The notes under the pieces are model-generated. The model was not told where the DNA came from. It saw only the letters and a list, made by a program, of their open reading frames with translations, and did not search any database. The position numbers and the translations under genes were made by a program. This document shows positions 1-10,198 of a DNA stretch of 64,000 nt, in pieces (the stretch's first letter is position 1; each line of letters starts with the position of its first letter). The stretch covers positions 1 to 64,000 of the forward strand of contig CAWHZY010000002.1 of NCBI GenBank assembly GCA_963833955.1. The letters run 5' to 3'. The stretch comes from Roseiarcus sp963833955 (GTDB taxonomy: Bacteria > Pseudomonadota > Alphaproteobacteria > Rhizobiales > Beijerinckiaceae).

Positions 1-1266
1 CCCACATCACCCGGCGGCCGCGCACGATCGTCCCGACCGGCCAGCCCGTCACCGTCTTTCCGTCATAGGGGGTCCACTGGGACCGCGAGGCGATCCACGA
101 ATCCCCGATCGTCTCGCGGCGCTTCATATCGACGATGGTGAAGTCGGCGTCGTAGCCAGCCGCGATGCGCCCCTTGCCGAGGATTCCGAACAAGCGCTGC
201 GGCCCGGCGCTGGTGAGGTCGACGAAGCGCTGGAGACTGAGCCGCCCGGAATTGACGTGGTCGAGCATGATCGGAACCAGCGTCTGCACGCCGGTCATGC
301 CCGAGGGGCTCTCGGGATAGGGCTTGGCCTTCTCCTCGAGCGTGTGCGGCGCATGATCGGAGCCCAGCACGTCGACCACGCCCTGCTCGAGCCCGCGCCA
401 GATCGCTTCGCGATGGCGGCGCCGCGGACCGGCGGGTTCATCTGTATTTTCGTGCCCAGGCGCGCATAGTCGTCGGCGCTGAGGGTCAGATGATGCGGCG
501 TCGCCTCGCAGCTCGCGACGTCCTTGGCGCCGGTTAGAAACGCCATCTCCTCGCGCGTGGTGATATGCAGGACATGCACTTGCGCGCGCGCCTCGCGCGC
601 GAGGCGAACGAGCCGCTCGGTCGAGCGCAGAGCCGCGATCTCGTCGCGCCAGACGGGATGCGAGGAGGGATCGCCCGCGACCCGCAGGGGCTTGCGCTCA
701 TTCAGGCGCGCCTCGTCCTCGCTGTGGAACGCCGCGCGGCGGCGGGTCTGGTTGAGGATCGCCAGCACGCCCTCATCGTCAGCGACCAGGAGACGCCCGG
801 TCGAGGAGCCCATGAACACCTTGATCCCCGCCGCGCCGGGCAGCCGTTCGAGATCGGGAATGTCGGCGACATTGTCGTGCGTGCCGCCGACCCAGAAGGC
901 GAAGTCGCAATGCATGCGGCCCTTCGCGCGGGCGAGTTTGTCGGCGAGCGCGTCTGCGCTGGTGGTCAACGGATCGGTGTTGGGCATTTCAAACACCGCG
1001 GTCACCCCGCCGAGCACGGCCGCGCGAGAGCCCGTCTCCAGGTCCTCTTTATGAACGAGCCCCGGCTCACGGAAATGAACCTGGGAATCGATCACGCCCG
1101 GAAGAATGTGGAGGCCGCGGCAATCGATGCGCTCGCCCGCCGCGGCCTGGCTCAAGGCGCCGATCTCGGCGATCCGCCCGTCGCGGACGCCGATGTCGCG
1201 GAGGCCGATCCCGTCGTGATTGACCAATGTCCCGTTGATCAGAACGCAATCGAAACTCGGCGGCAT
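1..1266 (-). CDS. pyrC: dihydroorotase (class I), 3' end outside window, one frameshift
   Basis: Zinc amidohydrolase of pyrimidine synthesis that interconverts carbamoyl-aspartate and dihydroorotate. The N-terminal composite domain (residues 1-55) leads into the metal motif DSQVHFREPG, then the probable carboxylated lysine in GIKVFMGSSTG, and CEATPHHLTL further on. Reading breaks after MNPPVRGA near position 424. Continuing in the neighbouring frame gives HREAIWRGLEQ and GSDHAPHT, the expected active-site end of the family, so one base (probably a C in a CC run) is missing. The C-terminus runs off the window start. An allantoinase or D-aminoacylase cannot be wholly excluded from sequence alone, but the motif spacing suits dihydroorotase. 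It is divergent from ygfZ. Confidence 0.85.
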
Positions 1267-1349
1267 GGCGGATCTTTCTTGCAGTGGCGCAAAAGCGGCC
1301 TATTTGACAGTGTCCGTCCTTGCAAGCGCGACCGGAGGCGTTTTCCCGC

Positions 1350-2180
1350 ATGCACAACAAAGCCGCCATGCTCGAGGATCGCGGCGTCATCTCGGTGAGC
1401 GGCGCGGATGCGACCAGCTTTCTGCAGGGCCTGCTGACCAACGACGTCGAGCGCCTTCAACCCAGCGAAGCGCGCTACGCGGCGCTCCTCACGCCGCAAG
1501 GCAAGATCTTGTTCGACATGATCGCCGTGCGCGCCCCTGGCGAGGAGGCGTCCTATCTCATCGAATGTTCCGCCGCGCAGGCGGCCGATCTCGCCAAGCG
1601 GCTTGGCTTCTACAAGCTGCGCGCCAAGGTGGCGGTCGCCGACGTGAGCGCCGATCGCGCCGTCGCGGCCTTCTGGGGCGACGAGTCTCCGAGCGTCGCC
1701 GACGGCGTTCTCTACGCCGACCCGCGCGACCCGCGCCTGGGATGGCGGGCGATCATGGCCCGCCCGAGCGCCGCCGCGATCGGATCCGAGCACGGAGGCG
1801 AATACGAGGGCCTTCGCATCGCGGTCGGGGCGCCCAAGGGCGGCCTCGATTTCGCCTATGCGGACGCCTTTCCCCATGACGCCAATTTCGACCTGCTCCA
1901 TGGGGTCGATTTCGACAAGGGCTGCTATGTCGGCCAGGAGGTCGTCTCCCGCATGAAACATCGCGGCACCGCCCGCAAGCGCGTCGCGCGCGTCAAACTG
2001 GACGGCCCGGCGCCGGCGCCCGGGACGCCCGTCATGGACCGCGAGCTCGCGGTCGGCGCGCTCGGCTCCTCATCGGGACGTGAAGCGCTCGCGCTTCTGA
2101 GACTCGACCGCGCCGAGGAGGCGATGGCGGCGGGCCGCACATTGAGCGCAGGCGGCGTCGGCTTGGCGCTGGCGGAGTAA
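1350..2180 (+). CDS. ygfZ: folate-binding protein YgfZ/GcvT family
   Basis: 276-residue tetrahydrofolate-binding protein that supports assembly and repair of iron-sulfur clusters, for example in MiaB. The diagnostic KGCYVGQE motif lies near residue 190, with the aminomethyltransferase-like fold before it (VSGADATSFLQGLLTNDV near residues 15-35). I chose the ATG at 1350 because homology begins there and a GGAGG lies 12 bases upstream; an in-frame extension to 1320 is possible but unconvincing. It is divergently transcribed from the dihydroorotase gene, sharing an intergenic region of about 80 bases. Confidence 0.9.
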   Translation: MHNKAAMLEDRGVISVSGADATSFLQGLLTNDVERLQPSEARYAALLTPQGKILFDMIAVRAPGEEASYLIECSAAQAADLAKRLGFYKLRAKVAVADVSADRAVAAFWGDESPSVADGVLYADPRDPRLGWRAIMARPSAAAIGSEHGGEYEGLRIAVGAPKGGLDFAYADAFPHDANFDLLHGVDFDKGCYVGQEVVSRMKHRGTARKRVARVKLDGPAPAPGTPVMDRELAVGALGSSSGREALALLRLDRAEEAMAAGRTLSAGGVGLALAE

Positions 2181-2406
2181 GCGCGTCACAGATCGCTGTC
2201 TTCTCACGGCCTATGGCGACCGCGAGGCGCCTGAAACCCGCGCCGTTAACCCCCTTGAGTCGCGGGCTTCATCGCGCGGCGGTTGCTCGGTTTGTAAGCT
2301 TGACCCCGTCCGAACCTGTCTTTAGGGATTTCATCTTGAGCCGCGAAAAGGCTTGAACGATGGAACGTCCGGGAACGTTGCGTCGGATGAAACTGGGAGG
2401 ATTCAC

Positions 2407-3361
2407 ATGAAACGGCTTCTATTATCCGGCGCGATGCTCGGCGCCCTGCTCGCATTCGTCGGGTCGGCGCAAGCCGCCGACAAGAAGACGCTGGTGTTCG
2501 TCGTGAACGGCGCGTCGGACTTCTGGAAGGCGGCCGAGGCCGGCGTCAAGAAGGCGCAAGGCGAACTGCCGAATTACAAGCTCGACTTCAAATATCCCGA
2601 GCAGTCGTCTGCCGCGATCCAGACCCGCCTGATGGATGACCTCGTCGCGGCCGGCGTCTCGGGCATCATGGTCAGCGCGGTCGACCCGAAGACGATGGGC
2701 GACGCGCTCGACCGTATCGGCAAGCAGGTGGCGTTGTTCACCACCGACAGCGACGCGCCCAAGAGCAGCCGCGTCGCCTATATCGGCTCGAGCAACGTCG
2801 ACGCCGGCAAGCAGGCGGGCGAGATCGCGCTGAAGGCGATGCCGAACGGCGGCAAGTGCATGGGCTTCGTCGGTCTGCCCGGCGCTGACAACGCACGCGA
2901 GCGCATCGAAGGCTTCAAGGACACGATCAAGGGCTCGAAGATCGAGCTCGTCGACGTTCGCGCCGACGACATCGACCAGACGCGCGCCAAGCGCAATGTC
3001 GAGGACACGCTGACCGCGCATCCCGAGATCAACTGCATGGTCGGCTATTATTCCTACAATACGCCGCGCATCTACGAGGCGGTGAAGGAGGCCGGCAAGC
3101 TCGGCAAGATCACGATCGTCGGCTTCGACGAGGATCCGATCACCCTCGGCGGCGTCAAGGAAGGCACCGATCGCCTCAACGGTCGTCCAGCAGCCGTACG
3201 AGTGGGGCTACCAGGGCATGAAGGACATGGCGAAATATCTCGAAGGAGACAAATCCTTCATTCCCGCCAACCGCCTCATCATCATCCCAACCAAGATCAT
3301 CGACAAGGACAACGTCGACGCCTTCTGGGCCGAGCTGAAAGAGCGCCAGGGTAAAAAATAA
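2407..3361 (+). CDS. sugar ABC transporter periplasmic binding protein (frameshifted)
   Basis: Periplasmic substrate-binding protein of the ribose/xylose family (Peripla_BP_4). A signal peptide occupies residues 1-23 (ends GSAQAA). The mature part starts KKTLVFVVNG and contains FTTDSDAPKSS and IVGFDEDPITLGGVKEG, typical of sugar-binding LacI-fold proteins. After GVKEGT (about 3170) the frame is lost. Removing one G restores IASTVVQQPYEWGYQGMKD and a natural end at the TAA of 3359-3361. The start at 2407 is preceded by TGGGAGGA. It is first of a three-gene operon with the ATPase and permease. The substrate is unknown; a xylulokinase lies 16 kb away, which makes a pentose possible but not shown. 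Confidence 0.85.
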
Positions 3362-3455
3362 GCGGGACGAGCGGACGCGAAAGCGGCGTTTGCTTGACTT
3401 CCGGTTTGGGGCGCTGCGCTTCGGCGCGGCGCCTCCTTTGTCTTAAGGACTGAAT

Positions 3456-4973
3456 TTGGCCGATTCTCTCCTCCGGCTGATCGACATCAGTAAGAGCTAT
3501 CCCGGCGTCCGCGCCCTTTCCCGTGTCAGCCTGACGGTGAATCGGGGCGAGGTCCTCGCGCTGATCGGCGAGAATGGGGCGGGCAAGTCGACGCTGATGA
3601 AAATTCTCGGCGGGGTGGTGAAACCCGACCAGGGAACGATCGAGATCGACGGGACCGCGCACGACGCGCTCACTGTCTCCGAATCGCTGAGTTCTGGAAT
3701 CGCCTTCGTTCATCAGGAACTGAATCTCTTCGATAATCTCGACGTTGGCGCGAATGTGCTGATCGGACGGGAGCCGCTTTCAGCCGGTCCCCTCAAGCTC
3801 GTCGACCGGAAGACGACGAAACGCATCGTGGCGCCGTTGCTGAAGCGACTGGACGTCGACTTCGAGGTCGACGATCTGGTTTCCGACCTCTCCCTTGCGC
3901 AGCGCCAGCTGTTGGAGATCGCCAAGGCGCTTTCGCTCAACGCCCGCGTCGTCATCATGGATGAGCCGACCTCCAGCCTGACGTCCACCGAGACCGATCG
4001 GCTGATGCGGGTCATCGGCGAGCTCAAGGCCGATGGCGTGTCGATCATCTTTATCACCCACCGGCTGAACGAGGTCGAAGCCTGCGCCGATCGTGTGGTC
4101 GTCCTCCGTGACGGCTCAGTCGTTGGCGAGCTGGCTCGCGACCAGATTCATCGCGACGCCATGATCCGCCTCATGATCGGGCGCGACCTCAAGTCGCTCT
4201 ACATCCCGCCCAAATCGCCTCCCGGCGCCAACGTTCTGGAGGTCGCGGGCTTACGAACCCTTTCTCATCCCGGGCACGCTGTCAGCCTTTCGCTGAGAGC
4301 GGGCGAGATTCTGGGCATGGCCGGATTGATCGGAGCGGGGCGGACCGAGCTCGCGCGCGCTCTGTTTGGAATTGACCCCATACTGGGAGGCGAAATTCGT
4401 CTCAACGGCGCGCCCGTCGCCATTGGTTCGGCCAAAGACGCCATCGCGCACGGAATTTATCTGGCGCCGGAGGACCGCAAGCGCAGCGGTCTCGTGCTCG
4501 AGGATTCGGTGACCGACAACATCTCGCTGCCCGATCTTTTGTCCTTCGCCAGATATTACCTCATGAATTCGGCGGCGGAGCGCAAGAACGCGGAACGGCA
4601 GCGCCAGTCCCTCAACATCAAGACCGCCGATGTCGAGACGGTGGTTCGCACGCTCTCGGGAGGCAACCAGCAGAAGGTTGTCCTCGCCAAATGGCTATCG
4701 ATGAAGCCTAAGGTGATGATCTTCGACGAGCCGACGCGCGGCATTGACGTCGGGTCAAAATCCGAAATCTATTCGCTGATGCGCGGGCTGGCCGATGCCG
4801 GCGTGGCGATCTTGATGATTTCCTCCGACATGGAGGAGGTGATCGGGGTCAGCGACCGCATCGTGGTGATGCAGGAAGGCGCGATCAGCGGAACGCTGAA
4901 CCGCGACCAGTTCAGCGAGGAGAACGTGATGCGGCTCGCCGTCGCTCGCGGAGCGGAGCAGAGTGCGGCGTGA
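3456..4973 (+). CDS. sugar ABC transporter ATP-binding protein (tandem ATPase)
   Basis: 505-residue tandem ATPase of the RbsA/XylG/MglA class that powers sugar import. The first domain has Walker A GENGAGKST (about residues 39-47), signature LSLAQRQ and Walker B VVIMDEPTS. The second has a degenerate Walker A (GLIGAGRTE), signature LSGGNQQK and Walker B MIFDEPTRG. The degenerate second Walker A is normal for this class. The start appears to be TTG at 3456. The stop codon overlaps the start of the permease gene, indicating translational coupling. Confidence 0.93.
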   Translation: MADSLLRLIDISKSYPGVRALSRVSLTVNRGEVLALIGENGAGKSTLMKILGGVVKPDQGTIEIDGTAHDALTVSESLSSGIAFVHQELNLFDNLDVGANVLIGREPLSAGPLKLVDRKTTKRIVAPLLKRLDVDFEVDDLVSDLSLAQRQLLEIAKALSLNARVVIMDEPTSSLTSTETDRLMRVIGELKADGVSIIFITHRLNEVEACADRVVVLRDGSVVGELARDQIHRDAMIRLMIGRDLKSLYIPPKSPPGANVLEVAGLRTLSHPGHAVSLSLRAGEILGMAGLIGAGRTELARALFGIDPILGGEIRLNGAPVAIGSAKDAIAHGIYLAPEDRKRSGLVLEDSVTDNISLPDLLSFARYYLMNSAAERKNAERQRQSLNIKTADVETVVRTLSGGNQQKVVLAKWLSMKPKVMIFDEPTRGIDVGSKSEIYSLMRGLADAGVAILMISSDMEEVIGVSDRIVVMQEGAISGTLNRDQFSEENVMRLAVARGAEQSAA

Positions 4974-5968
4974 TGCTGAAGAAAGATCTCGGACTTTTCC
5001 TGCTCATCGTCGTCGTTGGCGCGGTGGTGGCGTTTCTCAACCCGCGCTTCATCTCGCCGATCAATCTGGAGAATACCGCCAATCTCGTCGGGCTGTTCGG
5101 CCTGTTCTCCATCGGCGAAGGCTTCGTCATCATAACGGGCGGCATCGACCTGTCGATCGGCTCGCAATTCGCTCTGTTCGGCGTCGTCTTCGTCGACTTG
5201 CTCGTGAACTATCACCTGCCGTGGATCCTCGCCGTTCTCATCATTGTCGGTTTCGGCGTGATTCTTGGCTGGGTGCATGGGTTTCTCGTCACGCGAATGA
5301 ACCTGCAGCCCTTCGTCGTGACGCTTTGCGGCCTCTTGATCTATCGCGGCGTCGCGCGCTGGTACACCGACGATGGGACAGCCGGATTTGAGTTCGGCCA
5401 GAGCTTTCCGGCGCTCGAATGGATCACCACTGGACGCACCTACGGCATCCCGCACACCTTCGTCATCTTCCTTATCGTTGCGGCGATCATGGGGGTGCTG
5501 CTGCATCGCTCGGTCTTCGGGCGATACCTGTTCGCCATCGGCAAGAACGAAGAGGCGGCGCGTTTCTCCGGCATTGCGACCAAGAAGATCATCGTCGCCG
5601 CCTACGTCATCTGCGGCGCGCTCGCTGGCGTTTCATCAATTTTCCTCACGATGTACACCCGCTCGATCTCGCCCGCCTCGCACGGCAATTTCTTTGAGCT
5701 TTACGGAATTGCGGCTGCGGTTCTCGGCGGCTGTTCGCTGCGCGGCGGCGAGGGCTCGATCCTGGGCATCGTGCTCGGCGCCATTCTGCTTCAGGTTCTG
5801 CAGAACCTGGTCAACCTGCTGGGCATCCCGAGTTCGCTCAATTTCGCCGTCATGGGGACGGTCATCCTGATCGGCGTGCTGGCCGACCAGCAATTGGTGC
5901 GGCTGAGGCAGGGCCGCGCCGACCGGGTGAAGGACAATCTGCGCGCGGCGGCGCCGCTCGCGAGGTAG
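4973..5968 (+). CDS. sugar ABC transporter permease
   Basis: Inner-membrane permease of the RbsC/XylH family (BPD_transp_2), about 331 residues with some 8-10 hydrophobic segments beginning with FLLIVVVGAVVAF. The motif GGIDLSIGSQFALFG near residue 55 and the late AAAVLGGCSLRGGEGS are hallmarks of the family. The ATG at 4973 overlaps the ATPase stop (TGATG); a GTG at 4970 would add one residue. The gene closes the operon. The protein should form the membrane channel with the tandem ATPase and accept sugar from the periplasmic binding protein. Confidence 0.92.
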   Translation: MLKKDLGLFLLIVVVGAVVAFLNPRFISPINLENTANLVGLFGLFSIGEGFVIITGGIDLSIGSQFALFGVVFVDLLVNYHLPWILAVLIIVGFGVILGWVHGFLVTRMNLQPFVVTLCGLLIYRGVARWYTDDGTAGFEFGQSFPALEWITTGRTYGIPHTFVIFLIVAAIMGVLLHRSVFGRYLFAIGKNEEAARFSGIATKKIIVAAYVICGALAGVSSIFLTMYTRSISPASHGNFFELYGIAAAVLGGCSLRGGEGSILGIVLGAILLQVLQNLVNLLGIPSSLNFAVMGTVILIGVLADQQLVRLRQGRADRVKDNLRAAAPLAR

Positions 5969-6137
5969 CAAGAGCGGGGCTAAGGGAAGGCGCTGGGCGA
6001 TCGATGCCAAAAAGCGCGCTCAAAGCCTCGTCAAGCTCCGGACAAGACGGATCTCGTATGCGGGCGCTGAAGCGGGTAGGCTCGCGTCCGCGTGGCGTTA
6101 CCCCATAAGCTTGGTCAGATCAGAGGCGAGCCCCGTG

Positions 6138-7189
6138 ATGCTGGAGGGCGCAACCATTTTCGCGCTTGTCGTCGCGGCCTTCGTGGTCATCACCGCTCTC
6201 ATGGGCGTGCGCCAGGTGCCTCAAGGTTACAATTACACGGTCGAGCGCTTCGGCCGCTACTACAAAACCTTGACTCCGGGTCTGGGGCTTATCGTTCCTT
6301 ACATCGATTCCGTCGGCCGCAAGCTCAACGTCATGGAGCAGGTCATGGACGTCCCGAGCCAGGAAATCATCACCAAGGACAATGCAACCGTGACGGTGGA
6401 CGGCGTCGCCTTCTATCAGGTGCTCGATGCGCGCCGCGCGGCCTATGAGATCTCCGATCTTGAATTGGCGCTGCGCAACATCGTCATGACCAATGTGCGC
6501 ACGGTCATGGGTTCGATGGACCTGGACCAACTGCTCTCGCATCGCGACGAGATCAACGCGCGCCTTTTGATGGTGATCGACGCAGCCTCGGAGCCTTGGG
6601 GCATCAAAGTCACGCGCGTTGAGATCAAGGACATCGTACCCCCGAAGAACCTCGTGGAGGCGATGGGCCGGCAGATGAAGGCCGAGCGTGAAAAGCGCGC
6701 CGTGATCCTCGAGGCTGAAGGCATGCGCCAGTCCGACATCACCCGCGCCGAAGGACGCAAGGCGGCGCTCGTGCTCGAAGCGGAAGGCCGGCGCGATGCC
6801 GCGTTCCGGGCCGCCGAGGCGGTCGAGCGAACCGCTGAGGCCGACGCGATGGCGACGCGGGTGATCAGCGAGGCGACCGCCAACGGCGACGTGGTTGCGG
6901 TGAACTTCCTGATCGCGGAGAAATACATCGCCGCGCTCCACGCGCTCGCGCAATCGCCAAATCAGAAGCTCGTGATCGTGCCGATGGAATTGAGCTCGCT
7001 TGCCGGCACGCTTGGCGGCTTGAGCCAGATCGCCGCGAGCGCCATGGGCGCGGAGGCTGTCGCAGCCCCACGGCCGCCTGCTCGGCCACGCCCTCCTGGG
7101 CCTGTGCCGGACACCGGCGCGACGAGCACGCCACCGGTTTCCCCTTGGCAAGGGTCGAGAATCCGCCGCCCGGCGGGGCTTCTTCCTGA
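6138..7189 (+). CDS. slipin / SPFH-band 7 protein (frameshift near the end)
   Basis: Membrane-anchored SPFH protein of the stomatin/slipin (QmcA-like) family. One N-terminal membrane helix (residues 5-25) is followed by the band-7 domain (VPQGYNYTVERFGRYYKTL) and a charged coiled-coil (REKRAVILEAEGMRQ). Family members scaffold membrane microdomains and pair with NfeD. The conserved part ends near 7060. The proline-rich tail then reads through into the next gene unless a one-base shift is allowed between about 7155 and 7187, which gives an end PPPGGASS and a TGA at 7187-7189. That lies immediately before the NfeD ribosome-binding site. Confidence 0.85.
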
Positions 7190-7212
7190 AGGAGGATCGC
7201 TCGGAGCCCACG

Positions 7213-7665
7213 ATGGACGCCCTCCTGCAACCGCCCCATCTCGTCGCGCTCACCTGGCTGGTCGCGGGGCTCGTTCTCAGCGCGATCGAGACGCTCGCGC
7301 CCGGCGCATTTTTCATCTGGTTCGGCGCCGCGGCGGCGATCGTCGGAGCCGTCGACTATTTCCTGCCGATGGGCTTAGTCGCGCAGCTCATCCTGTTCGC
7401 CGTTGCGGTGGCGGCGCTGGTTCTTATCGGCCGGCGGGTCTACGGATCGTTCGACAGATCGCCCGGGCCGCTGCCCCAGAGCCGCGCTCATGCGATGGTC
7501 GGAGCCGACTTCTTCGTGGACGAAGCGATCGCGCGAGGCTACGGGCGCATCCGCGTCGGCGACAGTTCCTGGCGCGTCGCCGGACCGGATTGCCCAGCCG
7601 GCGCCATGGTGAGGGTGGTCGCCGTGGAGCAGGGTTCGCTCTTGCGTGTCGAGCGGGTCGACTGA
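7213..7665 (+). CDS. NfeD family membrane protein
   Basis: 150-residue short NfeD protein. Two to three membrane helices fill residues 8-65 (LVAGLVLSAIETLAPGAFF, AQLILFAVAVAALVLIG). They are followed by a small OB-fold domain (MVGADFFVDEAIARGYGRIRVG) that ends in LRVERVD. NfeD proteins partner SPFH/slipin proteins in membrane quality control. Here the gene follows the slipin by 23 bases with AAGGAGG upstream, so the pair is an operon. Confidence 0.9.
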   Translation: MDALLQPPHLVALTWLVAGLVLSAIETLAPGAFFIWFGAAAAIVGAVDYFLPMGLVAQLILFAVAVAALVLIGRRVYGSFDRSPGPLPQSRAHAMVGADFFVDEAIARGYGRIRVGDSSWRVAGPDCPAGAMVRVVAVEQGSLLRVERVD

Positions 7666-7794
7666 CCTCCGGCTCTCAAGTCGCTCCGATTGCCCGGGAT
7701 CGAATTTCTGCGACAGCATTCCAGTTGTGAAACCGGGCGAAAATGCTGGGCGCGGATCGCTCTTTCATGCCTATCAACGCCTCACTCCAATATG

Positions 7795-9426
7795 CTAGCC
7801 CATCTTATTCACGAGGGGTCGTTTTTGAGGCTGGCGAGCGTGGCGTAAGGGTCTGATTTGGCGTAGGATTTGGTTGCTTACACCGATCCGTTTCGCCTCG
7901 CGCCCCAGCACCCGCTCGCCATGACCAACTCTAATCTGCTGCCGTTCTCATTTCCAGCCGTTGGCCGCAAACCGGTCGCAGCCGCTTTTGATGGCGGGCG
8001 ACTGACTTCGGATGGCGGCGTGATGCTGCTTTCGATGGCCGAGCGTCGGTTGGGGATCGCGGAAAGATTGGCGCGGTGCTTTCCCGATCGCCGCGACCCG
8101 CTGCGCATCACGCACACGCTGGCGGACATGGTTCGCGCCCGCATCTTGGCGATCGCCTGCGGATATGAAGATGCCGACGATCTCGACGCTTTGCGCGCTG
8201 ATCCCGCTTTCAAACTCGCTTGCGGGCGGCTGCCAGACACGGGCGCGAACCTGTGTTCGCAGCCGACGCTGTCGCGGTTGGAGAACGCGCCTTCGCTGAA
8301 GGATGCGATCCGGCTCACGTGGGCGCTGGTCGATCAATGGATCGCCTCCTATGAACGGGAGCCCGCGTCTGTCATTCTCGATATCGACGACACCTGCGAT
8401 GTCGTACACGGGCATCAGCAGCTCTCGCTCTTCAACGCCCATTACGACGAGCGCTGCTTCCTGCCGATCCATGTCTACGACACCGAGCGCTCGCGTCCCG
8501 TCGCGGTCGTGCTGCGCTCCGGCAAGACCCCGTCGGGTGTCGAGGTGCGCGCCCATCTGCGCCGGCTCGTGCGCCATATCCGCCAACGCTGGACCAGGAC
8601 GCGCATCACCTTCCGGGGCGACGGCCACTATGCCCGGCCCGAGGCGATGGAATGGTGCGAGGCCAACCACATCGATTACGCCTTCGGGCTGCCCGGTTCG
8701 AAGCCGCTGGCGAAGAAAATCGACGAGGCGGCGGACGCGGTGCGCACCGAGCGCGCTTTGTCGAACAAGCCCGTCGTGCGCGGCTACGCCGAAACGCGCC
8801 ACAAGGCCAAATCCTGGAGCCGCGAGCGACGCGCCGTCGCCCGCATCGAAGCCACTCCGCTCGGGCTCGACACCCGTTTCGTCGTCACCAACGTCCAATA
8901 CGGCGCGGCGGAATGGATTTACGCCGCCCTCTATTGCGCGCGCGGGCAGGCCGAGAACCTCATCAAGCTGCACAAGACGCAGCTCGCTTCCGATCGAACC
9001 TCCTGTCGTTCCGCGATCGCAAATCAGGTCCGCCTCGCGCTGCACACGGCGGCTTACTGGCTCATGCTCACCGTTCGCGACGCCATCCCGAAACCGCGCG
9101 ATCTCGCCAACGCCGAGTTCTCGACCTTGCGCCTGCGGCTGATCAAGATCGCCGCCCGCGTCATCGAAACCGCAAGCCGCGTCCGTCTCGCTTTCGCCCC
9201 CGGCTGCCCGCAGGCCGACCTCTTCCGCGGCCTGCCCGGAGCCCTCGCCCCGCTCGGACCCTGAACGGCGGGGCAAGGAGCCCCTCCGCCCCTCGTCATC
9301 CCTCCAACGCGTTCGCAAAAGTATCGCTCGTCAGGCGGTGAAAAAGCCGAACGAACCCGTGCGCCCCGAGGTCCCAAAAGCCGCGTAGGCACCAAATCGA
9401 AGATCGTCGTGAATAGGAAGGGCTAG
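7795..9426 (+). mobile_element. IS1380-family insertion sequence
   Basis: Element of about 1.63 kb containing one transposase. The left end CTAGCCCATCTTATTCACGA (7795-7814) matches, in inverted orientation, a right end at 9406-9426 (reverse complement CTAGCCCTTCCTATTCACGA): 18 of 21 bases agree. Spacing from the transposase stop to the right end is about 160 bases, and the total length suits IS1380. I see no clear target-site duplication. The right end lies inside the reading frame of the neighbouring GIY-YIG gene. Confidence 0.75.
7921..9264 (+). CDS. IS1380 family transposase
   Basis: About 447-residue DDE transposase of the IS1380 family. It opens with the typical LTSDGGVMLLSMAERRLGI. ILDIDDTCDVVHGHQQ holds the first catalytic aspartates, FRGDGHYARPEAMEWCE a further catalytic aspartate, and ARGQAENLIKLHK the catalytic glutamate region. 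All appear intact, so the enzyme could be active. I prefer the ATG at 7921, where homology starts; a TTG at 7870 is also open. Confidence 0.92.
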   Translation: MTNSNLLPFSFPAVGRKPVAAAFDGGRLTSDGGVMLLSMAERRLGIAERLARCFPDRRDPLRITHTLADMVRARILAIACGYEDADDLDALRADPAFKLACGRLPDTGANLCSQPTLSRLENAPSLKDAIRLTWALVDQWIASYEREPASVILDIDDTCDVVHGHQQLSLFNAHYDERCFLPIHVYDTERSRPVAVVLRSGKTPSGVEVRAHLRRLVRHIRQRWTRTRITFRGDGHYARPEAMEWCEANHIDYAFGLPGSKPLAKKIDEAADAVRTERALSNKPVVRGYAETRHKAKSWSRERRAVARIEATPLGLDTRFVVTNVQYGAAEWIYAALYCARGQAENLIKLHKTQLASDRTSCRSAIANQVRLALHTAAYWLMLTVRDAIPKPRDLANAEFSTLRLRLIKIAARVIETASRVRLAFAPGCPQADLFRGLPGALAPLGP

Positions 9427-10152
9427 AAGGGCCCTTCGCACTCCATTCAACCGAAGAAATGTATTCGCTTCTTCAAAGGTTGCTTCGACTAGCAGAAGAA
9501 CAGATCTAGGCAGAGCAGAAGCATAAGCGTCGTCCTTTGCTTCCCCTTCGTGGGCCGCCACCCACTTCATAACCTCTGGAAAGTCATAGATCAGCCGGTC
9601 CAACACAATGGCGTGAACTGCCTTTCTGGAACCCGAGCGGGGCAACGTGCTGAATGCTACCTCATGCGGGCCGATATTTATTGTGAAGTATCTCCCGCCC
9701 GCCGTGCCCGGAAACAGCACGAAAGTCCAAGCGCCCTGAATGTCGATCCAGTTCAAAAGACCAGTGAACGCGAATAGACGTTGGACGAAAGTTGAAAATT
9801 CGGCGTCCTGAAACATTCGATCGATCGTCGGTTTTTTGACAATTTGATCTGGATCAATCTCGTTCAGTTTTGCCGACACGATTTGAGGAGCGATACGAAA
9901 CAGCTCCCTGGCGCCCAACACCTCGCGGTCCAGTTGGCTTCGAAACCCATAGTGCAGAGAAGCCTCTACCTTGCGCCAATCGTTCACCTGGCGAAAGTCT
10001 GCGAGACTCCAAGGTCCGAGGTCCCTGTATGGCGCGCACGAGTTGACTTCGCGGATGCGCTTTAGCGGGGGAAAATCCGTTCCGCCAATCTTCACTAGTT
10101 CGGTCTTGGGCGAAGTAAGTACGTATATATGTCCAATGTTATTTTGCGCCAT
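9331..10152 (-). CDS. GIY-YIG (T5orf172/Mug113-like) protein, 3' end disrupted by IS1380
   Basis: 273-residue reading frame. Residues 5-60 (IGHIYVLTSPKTELVKIGGT ... RIREVN) match the T5orf172/Mug113 branch of GIY-YIG nuclease-like domains. The remaining 200 residues are unrecognised. Base composition is AT-richer than its neighbours, suggesting acquisition. The last 30 or so codons (below position 9427) lie inside the putative IS1380 right end, so the native C-terminus is probably lost and replaced by element-derived sequence. Such proteins occur in phages and accessory islands; no function can be assigned. Confidence 0.6.
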   Translation of the reverse strand: MAQNNIGHIYVLTSPKTELVKIGGTDFPPLKRIREVNSCAPYRDLGPWSLADFRQVNDWRKVEASLHYGFRSQLDREVLGARELFRIAPQIVSAKLNEIDPDQIVKKPTIDRMFQDAEFSTFVQRLFAFTGLLNWIDIQGAWTFVLFPGTAGGRYFTINIGPHEVAFSTLPRSGSRKAVHAIVLDRLIYDFPEVMKWVAAHEGEAKDDAYASALPRSVLLLVEATFEEANTFLRLNGVRRALLALPIHDDLRFGAYAAFGTSGRTGSFGFFTA

Positions 10153-10198
10153 GAAAGGATAACCTAATTATCAATTACTATTGGGAGAGCGAGATCCG

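Noticed and set aside
4769..5506. Minus-strand frame of 245 codons over the ABC permease start
   Set aside because: Very charged, without domains, opposite two convincing ABC genes.
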